Origin: Gemmatimonadales bacterium
GTDB lineage: Bacteria; Gemmatimonadota; Gemmatimonadetes; Gemmatimonadales; GWC2-71-9
Assembly: GCA_025927545.1 (NCBI GenBank)
Contig: JAICLE010000005.1
Span: 1-64,000, forward strand
Direction of reading: 5' to 3'
DNA: 64,000 nt
The notes below the pieces were generated by a model, which did no database searches, had not been told where the DNA came from, and saw only the letters and a list, made by a program, of their open reading frames with translations. This document shows, piece after piece, positions 20,882-29,813 of this stretch (positions within the stretch are counted from its first letter, which is position 1; each line of letters opens with the position of its first letter). The translations under genes and the position numbers were made by a program.

Positions 20882-21358
20882 GTGGAACTGGTGCTGCTGG
20901 CCGTCGGCAAACTGCGCCCGAGCTATCGCGAGACATGCGACGACTATCTCCGCCGGCTCAGCCGTCGCGTGACCATCCGGCAGCTCGAGGTCCGCGAGGC
21001 CAGCCGCGCGCCGACGGCGGCGGCGCAGCGCGACGAGGAGGCCGCTCGGCTGCTCGCACGGGCGCCGGCGCGGGCGCGCCTCGTGGCGCTTACCCGCGAG
21101 GGGACGGCGTGGAGCAGCGAGGAGGTGTCTCGCCAGCTGGAGCGCTGGATGCGCGAGGCCCGGCCGGTGGCGCTCGTCATCGGCGGCTCGCGCGGCCTGG
21201 CCCCCGACCTCCTCGCCCGGGCGGCCGACCGATGGAGCCTGGGGCCGCTCACGCTGCCGCACGAGCTGGCGCGCGTCGTCGTGGCGGAGCAGCTCTACCG
21301 GGCCGTCACGATCCTCCGCGGGGAGCCGTATCACAAGGGTCCCGGTGCGCCGCGATGA
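20882..21358 (+). CDS. rlmH: 23S rRNA (pseudouridine-1915-N3)-methyltransferase RlmH
   Basis: C-terminal ALVIGGSRGL...LTLPHELARVVVAEQLYRAVTILRGEPYHKG signature; GTG start. Confidence 0.92.
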   Translation: MELVLLAVGKLRPSYRETCDDYLRRLSRRVTIRQLEVREASRAPTAAAQRDEEAARLLARAPARARLVALTREGTAWSSEEVSRQLERWMREARPVALVIGGSRGLAPDLLARAADRWSLGPLTLPHELARVVVAEQLYRAVTILRGEPYHKGPGAPR

Positions 21359-22071
21359 CCGAATGGTTCGAGGAGTGGTTCGGCGAGGAGTACCTTCACC
21401 TCTATCCGCACCGGGACGCGGTGGAGGCGGAGCGTGCCGTGGCGCTCATCCTCGAGCGGGTCGGATTCGCGCCGGGCTGGCGGGTGCTGGACGTGGCCTG
21501 CGGCGCGGGTCGCCACGCGCGCGCGTTCGAGGCAGCCGGCGCGCGCTGCGTCGGCCTCGACCTGTCCGCCGCGCTGCTGCGCATCGCGCGGGGCTCGACC
21601 GGCGCGCCGCTCGTGCGGGCCGACATGCGCGCGCTGCCGGTGCGCCCCGGCTCCATGGACCTCACGGTCAACCTGTTCACCAGCTTCGGCTACTTCGAGC
21701 GCGACTCGGAGCACGCGGAAGCGCTGGGTGAAATGGTGGGGACGGTCCGCCCCGGCGGGTGGTTCGTGATCGACTTCCTCAACGCCGCCGCGGTGCGCGC
21801 GCGGCTCGTCCCGTGCGAGGCGCAGTGGCTCGACGGCACCCGGGTGACGGTGCACCGCTCGGTGTCGGCCGACGGGCGCTACGTCAGGAAGACGATCGAG
21901 CCCGCGAGCGGCCGACGCTTTACCGAGCGCGTGCGACTGTTCGAGCCGGTGCAGATCGCCGCCATGCTGGCGGCCGCGGGTGTCACGGTCCGGCACCGGT
22001 TCGGCGACTACGACGCTTCCAGCCTCACGGCCGACTCCCCTCGCACCATTCTGATGGGACAGGTGGCATGA
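21355..22071 (+). CDS. Class I SAM-dependent methyltransferase
   Basis: VLDVACGAGRHARAF motif I; ATG overlaps rlmH stop. Confidence 0.85.
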   Translation: MTEWFEEWFGEEYLHLYPHRDAVEAERAVALILERVGFAPGWRVLDVACGAGRHARAFEAAGARCVGLDLSAALLRIARGSTGAPLVRADMRALPVRPGSMDLTVNLFTSFGYFERDSEHAEALGEMVGTVRPGGWFVIDFLNAAAVRARLVPCEAQWLDGTRVTVHRSVSADGRYVRKTIEPASGRRFTERVRLFEPVQIAAMLAAAGVTVRHRFGDYDASSLTADSPRTILMGQVA

Positions 22072-23597
22072 CGCTGCGCTTCGTGCCGACGCCGCTGGAG
22101 CATCCGCTCGGGCCGCCGGTGCCGGCCGCCGGCGGCCTCGACCCGGCCCTGGCGGAGGCGTTCGTCCCTTCGTCCACGCGGGACGCGCAACTGGCCCGCC
22201 TGCTCCAGCCCGGCGCGCTCGCCGTCACCACCGGCCAGCAGCCCGGCCTTTTCACCGGCCCGCTCTACACGATCCACAAAGCGCTGAGCGCCGTCGCGCT
22301 AGCCCGGCTGCTCGAACGCCGCTGGGGGCGGCCCGTACTCCCGATATTCTGGCTCGCCGGCGACGACCACGACTTCGCCGAGGCGAGCAGCGCGTCGTGG
22401 ATCGCGGCGGACGGATCGGTGGCGAGCGCGGCCCTCCCACCGCGTCCGCCCGACGCTCCGCTCACGCCGATGTACCGCCAGCCCCTGGGCGAGGGCGTCG
22501 TGGCCGCGCTGGCGGCGCTGGCCGAAGGGCTCCCGGCGTCGGAGTTCCGGGACGCGACGCTCGCCTGGCTCGAGCGGCACTACCGGCCCGAAGCGAGCGT
22601 CGCGGGCAGCTTTGCCGGCGCCATGGCCGAACTGCTCGAGCCGCTCGGCGTGCTCGCCTTCGACAGCACGCATCCCGCGGCCAAGCAGGCCGCGGCTCCA
22701 CACTTGGTTGCGGCGCTCCGACAGGCGGGTGAGCTGGACGACGCACTCGACCGCTGGTCGGAAGAGCAGGGGGCGGCGGCCCGCAACTCCGGGATCACCG
22801 TCGGCGATGGCGCGGCGCTCGTAATGCTGGAGGCCAGCCTCGGACGCGACCGCCTGGTGCGGGACGACAGCGGGTTCGTCACCCGTCGGAGCCGGGAGCG
22901 GTTCGATCTCGCGGCCATCGAGCGGATCGCGGCGGACGCACCCTCGCGGCTCTCGCCCAACGTTCTCCTCCGGCCCGTGGTGGAACGCGCGCTGCTCCCC
23001 ACCGTGGCGTACCTGGGGGGCCCCGGCGAGCTCCGATATCTCGAGCTGACGCCGCCGATCTACTCCCTCATGAGGGTCCCGCGACAGCTTCCGCTGCCCA
23101 GGTGGTCGGGCGTCATCGTGGAGCCGCGGGTGGACCGCGTGCTCGAGAAATTCGGGCTCTCGCTCGAGGAGCTGCTCGCGCCCGCCGGGCCGCTCGAGGC
23201 GCGCCTGGTCCGCTCCCAGCTCCCCTCGGACGCGCTCACGTCGCTCGAGCGGCTCCGGACGGCGCTCGACACCGAGTACGGTCTCCTCGAGCACGTCGCC
23301 ACGGCAATCGACCCCACCCTGGCGCGCCCGACCCGGAGCGCCCGGCAGCAGGCTCTGGCCGGGACCCAGGACGTGGAGAAAAAGCTGGTGCAGCACCTCA
23401 AGCGGCGGCAGGAGACGGAGCTCGGGCAGCTGGCCCGGGCGCGTAACGCGGTGGCACCCGGGGGCAAGCCGCAGGAACGGGTGCTCACGCTGGCACCGTT
23501 CCTCGCGCGGTACGGACCGACGCTGCTCGAGGAGTTGACCGGGGCGATCCAGGCGTGGTACGGCGGCGCCCTTGAAGGGCCGCCGCAACCCGCGTAG
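22068..23597 (+). CDS. bshC: Bacillithiol biosynthesis cysteine-adding enzyme BshC
   Basis: ALAVTTGQQPGLFTGPLYTIHKALSAVALA, PIFWLAGDDHDFAEAS; characteristic length and layout. Confidence 0.9.
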   Translation: MTLRFVPTPLEHPLGPPVPAAGGLDPALAEAFVPSSTRDAQLARLLQPGALAVTTGQQPGLFTGPLYTIHKALSAVALARLLERRWGRPVLPIFWLAGDDHDFAEASSASWIAADGSVASAALPPRPPDAPLTPMYRQPLGEGVVAALAALAEGLPASEFRDATLAWLERHYRPEASVAGSFAGAMAELLEPLGVLAFDSTHPAAKQAAAPHLVAALRQAGELDDALDRWSEEQGAAARNSGITVGDGAALVMLEASLGRDRLVRDDSGFVTRRSRERFDLAAIERIAADAPSRLSPNVLLRPVVERALLPTVAYLGGPGELRYLELTPPIYSLMRVPRQLPLPRWSGVIVEPRVDRVLEKFGLSLEELLAPAGPLEARLVRSQLPSDALTSLERLRTALDTEYGLLEHVATAIDPTLARPTRSARQQALAGTQDVEKKLVQHLKRRQETELGQLARARNAVAPGGKPQERVLTLAPFLARYGPTLLEELTGAIQAWYGGALEGPPQPA

Positions 23598-23607
23598 ACT
23601 CGACCCC

Positions 23608-23886
23608 ATGTCGGTCATCGCGCTCTTCCTGCTCGTGGCGCTCCTGATCCCGATCCTCGGGATCGTGGTGGACTCGCCGATCGGGCGCGCGCTGGCGCGG
23701 CGGCTGGAAGGTCCGCAGGAAGCGCCCGCCGACGTGGTGGCGCTCGCCAAGCGCGTCGAACTGCTCGAGGCGGAAGTGGACGACCTCAACCGCACGATGC
23801 AGGGGCTGCAGGACGAGGCGGCCTTTCTCCAGCGCCTGCTCGCGACCCCGGCCCCCGCTCCCCTCCCACCGTCGCCCGAGTCCTGA
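23608..23886 (+). CDS. Small membrane-anchored coiled-coil protein of unknown function
   Basis: 93-codon ORF from ATG 23608: one N-terminal TM segment then heptad-rich region (VVALAKRVELLEAEVDDLNRTMQGL); sits in the + strand gene run. Confidence 0.6.
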   Translation: MSVIALFLLVALLIPILGIVVDSPIGRALARRLEGPQEAPADVVALAKRVELLEAEVDDLNRTMQGLQDEAAFLQRLLATPAPAPLPPSPES

Positions 23887-23921
23887 CCGCCGGCCAGCGC
23901 CGCACCGCGCGACCCGCGGTC

Positions 23922-25466
23922 ATGGTGGCGGCCGGCATCCTCCTCAGCCGGCTCGTCGGTCTCGTTCGCAACCGGGTCTTCGCCCACTATTTCGGCACCT
24001 CCGACGCCGCGGACGCCTTCAATGCGGCGTTCAGGATCCCGAACTTCCTGCAGAACCTCTTCGGCGAAGGGGTGCTCTCCGCATCGTTCATCCCGGTGTA
24101 CGCTGGCCTCCGCGCCCGGGGAGACGAGACGGAAGCCCGCCGCGTGGCCGGCGCCGTGGCCGCGCTGCTGGCGCTGGTCACGTCGCTGCTCGTGCTCGTG
24201 GGGGTGCTGCTCACGCCCTGGCTCATCGCGATCATCGCGCCGGGCTTCACCGGCGAGAAGCGCGAAGCGACCATCCGCCTCGTGCGTATCCTGTTCCCCG
24301 GGGCCGGGCTGCTCGTGCTCTCCGCCTGGTGTCTCGGCGTGCTCAACAGCCACCGCCGATTCTTCCTCAGCTATGCCGCGCCGGTGCTATGGAACCTGGC
24401 GATCATCGCGGGCCTCGTCGCCTTCGGACGGAGCCGGCCGCAGTACCCGCTCGCGGAAATCGCGGCCTGGAGCTCCGTGCTGGGCAGTCTGCTCCAGCTC
24501 CTCGTGCAGCTCCCGACGGTGGCGAAGCTGCTCCGGGGCATTCGCCCGCGCCTGCTCCGCGGCTCCGCGCAGGTGCGCGCGGTGCTTCACAACTTCGGGC
24601 CCGTGTTCGTCGGCCGCGGTGTGGTGCAGATCAGCGCGTACGTGGACACCGTTCTGGCGAGCCTCCTCCCCGGGGGAGCCGTGGCGGCGCTCTCGTACGC
24701 GCAAGTACTCTACACCCTCCCCGTGAGCCTGTTCGGCATGTCCGTGTCGGCAGCCGAGCTGCCCGCGATGGCGAGCGCCGTGGGGAGCGACGAGGAACGC
24801 GCCGCCTACCTCCGGCAGCGACTCGGCGCGGGTCTCCGGCAGATCGCCTTCTTCGTGGTGCCCTCGGCCGTGGCATTTCTCGCCCTGGGCGATGTCGTGG
24901 CCGGGGCGCTCTACCAATCGGGCGCGTTCACCCGGGGAATGACCTTGTACGTCTGGGGAATCCTGGCAGGGTCGGCCGTCGGGCTGCTCGCCTCGACCAT
25001 GGGACGGCTCTACGCCTCCACCTACTACGCGCTCCAGGACACGCGCACGCCGCTTCGCTTCGCCGTGGTTCGGGTCGCCCTCACGATCGCGCTGGGCTAC
25101 CTGTTCGCGCTGCCGCTGCCGAGAGCGCTCGGCGTGGACCAGCGCTGGGGGGCGGCCGGCCTGACCGCGTCGGCCGGAATCGCGGGGTGGATCGAGTTTC
25201 TCCTGCTCCGCCGCGCGCTCAACGCCCGCATCGGCACGACCGGGCTGCCGATTCCGCTGGCGGTGAGGCTCTGGGTGGCGGCGGCCCTGGGCGCGGCGGC
25301 GGCCTGGGCGCTCCGCGCCGCAGCGCCGATCCGGCAGCCGGTGATCTCGGCGCTCGTGCTGCTGACGGTGTACGGGGCGGTGTATTTTTCAGTCACCCAC
25401 CGCTTCGGCGTTCCGGAGTCCGGCGCGGTGGTCCGACGCCTCCGGTTCCTGCGACAACCCTCATGA
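23922..25466 (+). CDS. murJ: Lipid II flippase MurJ
   Basis: AAGILLSRLVGLVRNRVFAHYFGTSDAADAFNAAFRIPNFLQNLFGEGVLSASFIPVY; multiple TM helices. Confidence 0.94.
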   Translation: MVAAGILLSRLVGLVRNRVFAHYFGTSDAADAFNAAFRIPNFLQNLFGEGVLSASFIPVYAGLRARGDETEARRVAGAVAALLALVTSLLVLVGVLLTPWLIAIIAPGFTGEKREATIRLVRILFPGAGLLVLSAWCLGVLNSHRRFFLSYAAPVLWNLAIIAGLVAFGRSRPQYPLAEIAAWSSVLGSLLQLLVQLPTVAKLLRGIRPRLLRGSAQVRAVLHNFGPVFVGRGVVQISAYVDTVLASLLPGGAVAALSYAQVLYTLPVSLFGMSVSAAELPAMASAVGSDEERAAYLRQRLGAGLRQIAFFVVPSAVAFLALGDVVAGALYQSGAFTRGMTLYVWGILAGSAVGLLASTMGRLYASTYYALQDTRTPLRFAVVRVALTIALGYLFALPLPRALGVDQRWGAAGLTASAGIAGWIEFLLLRRALNARIGTTGLPIPLAVRLWVAAALGAAAAWALRAAAPIRQPVISALVLLTVYGAVYFSVTHRFGVPESGAVVRRLRFLRQPS

Positions 25467-27283
25467 CGGCACCCCGACTTCACGACTCGCTGCAGCGCAA
25501 GCTCGACACCCTACCGGACGGCCCCGGCGTCTACCTCTGGAAGGACGCTGCCGGGGAGATTCTGTACGTCGGCAAGGCCAAGCGGCTCAGCAGCCGGGTG
25601 CGGAGCTACTTCGCCGCCGACGTCGAGGCGAGCCCCAAGAACCGCCTGCTCCAGCGGCTGATCGCGGACGTCGAGACGATCGTGGTCGCCTCCGAGCCCC
25701 AATCGCTGATCCTCGAGAACAATCTGATCAAGGAGTACCGCCCGCGGTTCAACGTGCGGCTCAAGGACGACAAGAGCTACCCGTCCATCGCCGTGACGCT
25801 GGCGGAGCCGTTTCCCCGGGTGCTGGTAACGCGCCGGCGTGATATCCCGGGGGCACGCTACTACGGTCCCTACACCGACGTGGGCCAGCTCCGGCGCACG
25901 CTGGCGATCATCCGCCGGCTCTATACCGTCCGGAGCTGCGCGGACGGGCTGCCAGGGGAGACGCGGGAGCGTCCGTGCCTCGACTACCACATCGGCCGGT
26001 GCCGGGCGCCCTGCGTCGGCTGGCAGTCGGCCGCCGATTACCGGCGGATGGTCGACGACGTCGTCGATTTTCTCGAGGGACGCACCGGCGACGTCCGACA
26101 GAAGGTGCGTGAGGCGATGCTGGCCGCCAGCGGCCGCGAGGACTACGAGCGCGCGAAGGAGATGCGCGACGCGCTCCGGTGGCTCGAACGGCTGGAGGAG
26201 CCGGCCAGCGTGGAGGTGATCGGTACCGGTGACGCCGACGTCGTGGGCTACGCCCGGGACGGAGACGACGCGGTTGGGGTGCTCATCCGCGTGCGCGAAG
26301 GCCGGGTGGTGGGCCGGGAGCACCGGTTCCTCGAGGGGCTCGAGGAGGAGGCCGACGGCGCCGTGCTGAGTGCCTTTCTCGTCCGATATTACGTCCCGAC
26401 GGAATCGCGGGCGCGGCGCGTCGTGGTCCCTTTTCCGCCGGACGACTGGGATGCGCTGCGCGAGCTCGTCCCCGAGGCGGACTGGACGATCCCGCAGCGG
26501 GGAACCGCCCACCGCTGGCTCGAGCTGGCCGACCACAACGCCCGGCACCTGCTGGAGAGCCTGCGGATCGAGTCGTTCGAAACGGAGGAGCGCGCCGAGG
26601 ATCCGGTGTACGCCCTGGGCCGCGATCTGGGGCTCAACTCGGTGCCACGCAGCCTGGTCTGCGTGGACATCTCCCACAATCAGGGCCGCGACACGGTCGG
26701 CTCGCTGGTCTGGTTCGAGGCCGGCCGCCCGAAGAAGAGCGAGTACCGGAAGTTCCGGATCCAGGGCCTGGGGCAGCAGGACGACTTCGCGGCCATTCAC
26801 GAGGTCATCACCCGCTATCTCACGCGTCGCCGGGACGAGGGGCTTCCGCTGCCGGACCTGATCGTGATCGACGGCGGCAAGGGCCAGCTCAACGCCGCGC
26901 TCGACGCGATGGAAAAGGTGGGTCTCGGCCCGATCCCGATGGTGAGCCTGGCCAAGCGCGAAGAGGAGGTGTTCCTGCCGGGCCGGTCGGAGAGCCTGCG
27001 GCTGTCCCGCCGGAGCCCGTCGCTCCGGCTGCTGCAGCGGGCACGCGACGAGGCACACCGGTTCGGACTGGCCTACAACCGGCAGCGCCGCACCCGGCGG
27101 ACGATCACGTCGGAGCTGCTCAACATTCCCGGCGTGGGCCCCAACCGGCGACGGCAGCTGCTCGAGCGCTTCGGCAGCCTGGCGGGCGTGAAATCCGCCT
27201 CGGTCACGGAGCTCGCGACCGTTCCCGGCTTCTCAGCGCGTCTGGCCGAGCGGGTCCTCTCCCACCTGAATGGCACTCAGTGA
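25463..27283 (+). CDS. uvrC: Excinuclease ABC subunit C
   Basis: GIY-YIG (GPGVYLWKDAAGEILYVGKAK), UVR motif, RNase H-like endonuclease, C-terminal HhH; ATG at 25463. Confidence 0.95.
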   Translation: MTAPRLHDSLQRKLDTLPDGPGVYLWKDAAGEILYVGKAKRLSSRVRSYFAADVEASPKNRLLQRLIADVETIVVASEPQSLILENNLIKEYRPRFNVRLKDDKSYPSIAVTLAEPFPRVLVTRRRDIPGARYYGPYTDVGQLRRTLAIIRRLYTVRSCADGLPGETRERPCLDYHIGRCRAPCVGWQSAADYRRMVDDVVDFLEGRTGDVRQKVREAMLAASGREDYERAKEMRDALRWLERLEEPASVEVIGTGDADVVGYARDGDDAVGVLIRVREGRVVGREHRFLEGLEEEADGAVLSAFLVRYYVPTESRARRVVVPFPPDDWDALRELVPEADWTIPQRGTAHRWLELADHNARHLLESLRIESFETEERAEDPVYALGRDLGLNSVPRSLVCVDISHNQGRDTVGSLVWFEAGRPKKSEYRKFRIQGLGQQDDFAAIHEVITRYLTRRRDEGLPLPDLIVIDGGKGQLNAALDAMEKVGLGPIPMVSLAKREEEVFLPGRSESLRLSRRSPSLRLLQRARDEAHRFGLAYNRQRRTRRTITSELLNIPGVGPNRRRQLLERFGSLAGVKSASVTELATVPGFSARLAERVLSHLNGTQ

Positions 27284-28464
27284 CCGCCGGGCCCGCCGCC
27301 GACTGGACGCTCGAGTGTTCGAGCTGCGGCGCGGGACGTGGGCCCGAAGGGCTTCCCACGGTGTGCGAGGGCTGCGGCATGCCGTGGCTCGTGCGCTACC
27401 CCCACCGGGTGCCGGTGCTGGTCGATCGCGCGGAGCTGCGCCGGCTGCACGGGATGTGGCGGTTCCGTCGGTTTCTCCCGCTGGCCGAGGGAGAGGAGCC
27501 GGTCACGCTCGGCGAGGGCGACACGCCGCTCCTCCGGACTGCGCGCGCGGGGAGCCGGCTCGGGCTCCACGATCTCTGGGTCAAGGACGAGGGGGCCAAC
27601 CCGACCGGCTCGTTCAAGGCGCGGGGGCTGAGCGCCGCCGTGACCCGCGCGGTGCTCGCGGGCGCGGAGCGCTTCGTGCTGCCGACGGCGGGCAACGCAG
27701 GCGTGGCGGCCGCCGCATATGCCGCCCGCGCGGGTGTCCCCGTCCGGGTCTATGCCCCCACGACGACACCGCGGACCATCCTCTCGCAGATCCTGGCGTT
27801 CGGTGGCGAGCTCGTGCTGCTCGACGGACACATCGGCCACTGCGGCTCGGCGGCGAGGGCATACGCGGCGGAAACCGGGGCCGTGGACCTCTCCACGCTG
27901 CGGGAGCCCTATCGCATCGAGGGAAAGAAGACGCTCGGACTGGAGCTCGCCCTGCAGCTGGGTTGGCGGCTGCCGGCTGCCATCATCTATCCAACCGGGG
28001 GCGGGACGGGTCTCATCGGGATGTGGAAGGCGTTCGCCGAGCTCCGGGCCGCGGGCTGGGTTCAGGATTCCCTGCCGCGCATGTACACGGTGCAGAGCAG
28101 CGGCTGCGCGCCGGTGGTGCGAGCGTTCGACACGTGGGCCGAGCAGTGCGAGCCGTGGGAGGCGCCGGAGACCGTCGCGAGCGGGCTCCGCGTCCCCAAC
28201 CCCCTTGGCGGCCGACTGATGCTGCAGGCGCTCCGGGAGAGCGGAGGAGGGGCCGTCGCGGTGAGCGACGTCGAGCTGGAGCGCGAGGCCCTGGCCGCAA
28301 CTCGCGAGGAAGGCATCGACTTCTCCCCCGAGGGTGGCGCTACGCTGGCGGCGGCGCGCGCGCTGCTCGACCGGGGAGCGCTCCGGCCGGACGAGCGAGT
28401 GGTCGCGTTCAACACCGGAGCCGGCTGGCTCTATCGGGACCCCTCGGGTTTGCCTCCGGTCTGA
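27280..28464 (+). CDS. thrC: Threonine synthase-type PLP enzyme with N-terminal zinc-ribbon
   Basis: CSSCGAGRG...CEGCG; KDEGANPTGSFKARGL (PLP lysine); PTGGGTGLIGMWKAF. Confidence 0.85.
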   Translation: MTAGPAADWTLECSSCGAGRGPEGLPTVCEGCGMPWLVRYPHRVPVLVDRAELRRLHGMWRFRRFLPLAEGEEPVTLGEGDTPLLRTARAGSRLGLHDLWVKDEGANPTGSFKARGLSAAVTRAVLAGAERFVLPTAGNAGVAAAAYAARAGVPVRVYAPTTTPRTILSQILAFGGELVLLDGHIGHCGSAARAYAAETGAVDLSTLREPYRIEGKKTLGLELALQLGWRLPAAIIYPTGGGTGLIGMWKAFAELRAAGWVQDSLPRMYTVQSSGCAPVVRAFDTWAEQCEPWEAPETVASGLRVPNPLGGRLMLQALRESGGGAVAVSDVELEREALAATREEGIDFSPEGGATLAAARALLDRGALRPDERVVAFNTGAGWLYRDPSGLPPV

Positions 28465-28487
28465 TCCCCGCCCATATTCACAAGTCT

Positions 28488-29810
28488 ATGGTTGATGGAC
28501 GTTTTGCCATCATCGACCCGGCCGCGGGAATCAGCGGGGACATGCTGCTGGGCGCGCTCGTCGCGGCCGGCGCACCCGTGGAGTGGCTGCGCGGACTCCC
28601 GGCTCGGCTGGGCTCCCCCGAGGTCACGGTCTCGGTCACGCCGGTAGACCGCTGCGGGCTGCGGGCGACCAAAGTGGACGTCATCCTGCCCGGCGGCGAG
28701 CAGGAACAGCCGAGCAACCCCGTCGTACATGCGCATGCGCATGATGAACGCGACGAGGGCGGGGCTCACCACTCCCACGAGCACCCACCCCACTCGCCCG
28801 GGGCACATCGGCACATCACCCACCTGATCGCCGCCGTCGAGTGCGCACCGCTGTCGGCCTGGGTGCGGGAGCGTGCTGTGCGGGCCTTCCGCCTGCTCGG
28901 CCAGGCGGAGGGTCGCGTCCACGGGCTGCCGGCCGAGCAGGTGGCGCTCCACGAGGTCGGCGCGGTCGACGCGCTGATCGACATCGTGGGGGCCATCGAA
29001 GGTTTCGAGCAGCTCGGCATCAACCGGATCTACAATCGTCCGATCGGCGTGGGAGACGGCTGGGTGCGGGCCGCGCACGGCATCATACCTGTCCCGGCTC
29101 CCGCCACGGCGATCCTGCTCGAGGGACTCGAAGTCGGCCCCAACGGCCCCGTCACAGGGGAGGCCGTGACCCCGACGGGAGCGGTCCTGCTGCGCGTGCT
29201 CTCCGAGGGAGCGCCGCCGGCCCGCTGGCGGGGCGTGGTCGCGGGCGCCTGGGGCGCGGGCGGGCGCAACCCATCCACCTACGCCAACGCGCTCCGCCTC
29301 ATCGTCGCCGAGCCGGTGGCGGAGGCAGGTGAGGTCGTCCTCCTGTCCACGAACCTCGACGACATGAGTCCCGAGTACCTCGACCCGCTGCGCGAGGCAC
29401 TGGTCGCCGCCGGCGCCCTCGACGTGCAGGTCTGGTCCACGCAGATGAAGAAGGGCCGCACCGGATTCCGGGTGGAGGCCGTGGCACCGGCGCCGCTCGT
29501 CGACAGGGTCACGGACGCCTTCTTCCGCCACAGCACCACCGCGGGGGTGCGGCGGCAGCCGGCGGAGCGGGTGACGCTCCCGCGGCGTGAGGTCCAGGTC
29601 GAAGCGGCCGACGGCACGCGCGTCCGGGTGAAGGTGCTCGAGGCGCCCGACGGCCCCAGGATGAAACCGGAATACGACGATGTGGCAGCCCTGTCCCTGC
29701 GGACGGGACAGCCCGCCCACGAGGTGGCAAGGGACTTGCGTGAGCGGGCGCTTCGCCTGGTGAGCCCCGAGGGCGCCACCGGGCTCCGGACCTCGAACAA
29801 GGAGTCATGA
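28488..29810 (+). CDS. larC: Nickel-pincer cofactor biosynthesis protein LarC, single-ORF form
   Basis: DPAAGISGDMLLGALV; His-rich insert VVHAHAHDERDEGGAHHSHEHPPHSPGAHRHITH; LSTNLDDMSPEYL; KKGRTGFRVEAVA; ATG at 28488. Confidence 0.92.
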   Translation: MVDGRFAIIDPAAGISGDMLLGALVAAGAPVEWLRGLPARLGSPEVTVSVTPVDRCGLRATKVDVILPGGEQEQPSNPVVHAHAHDERDEGGAHHSHEHPPHSPGAHRHITHLIAAVECAPLSAWVRERAVRAFRLLGQAEGRVHGLPAEQVALHEVGAVDALIDIVGAIEGFEQLGINRIYNRPIGVGDGWVRAAHGIIPVPAPATAILLEGLEVGPNGPVTGEAVTPTGAVLLRVLSEGAPPARWRGVVAGAWGAGGRNPSTYANALRLIVAEPVAEAGEVVLLSTNLDDMSPEYLDPLREALVAAGALDVQVWSTQMKKGRTGFRVEAVAPAPLVDRVTDAFFRHSTTAGVRRQPAERVTLPRREVQVEAADGTRVRVKVLEAPDGPRMKPEYDDVAALSLRTGQPAHEVARDLRERALRLVSPEGATGLRTSNKES

Positions 29811-29813
29811 CGA

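Noticed and set aside
24329-25462. Long N-terminal extension of uvrC in the ORF track (24329..27283)
   Set aside because: Out-of-frame read-through of murJ; true UvrC starts at ATG 25463 with normal GIY-YIG N-terminus.
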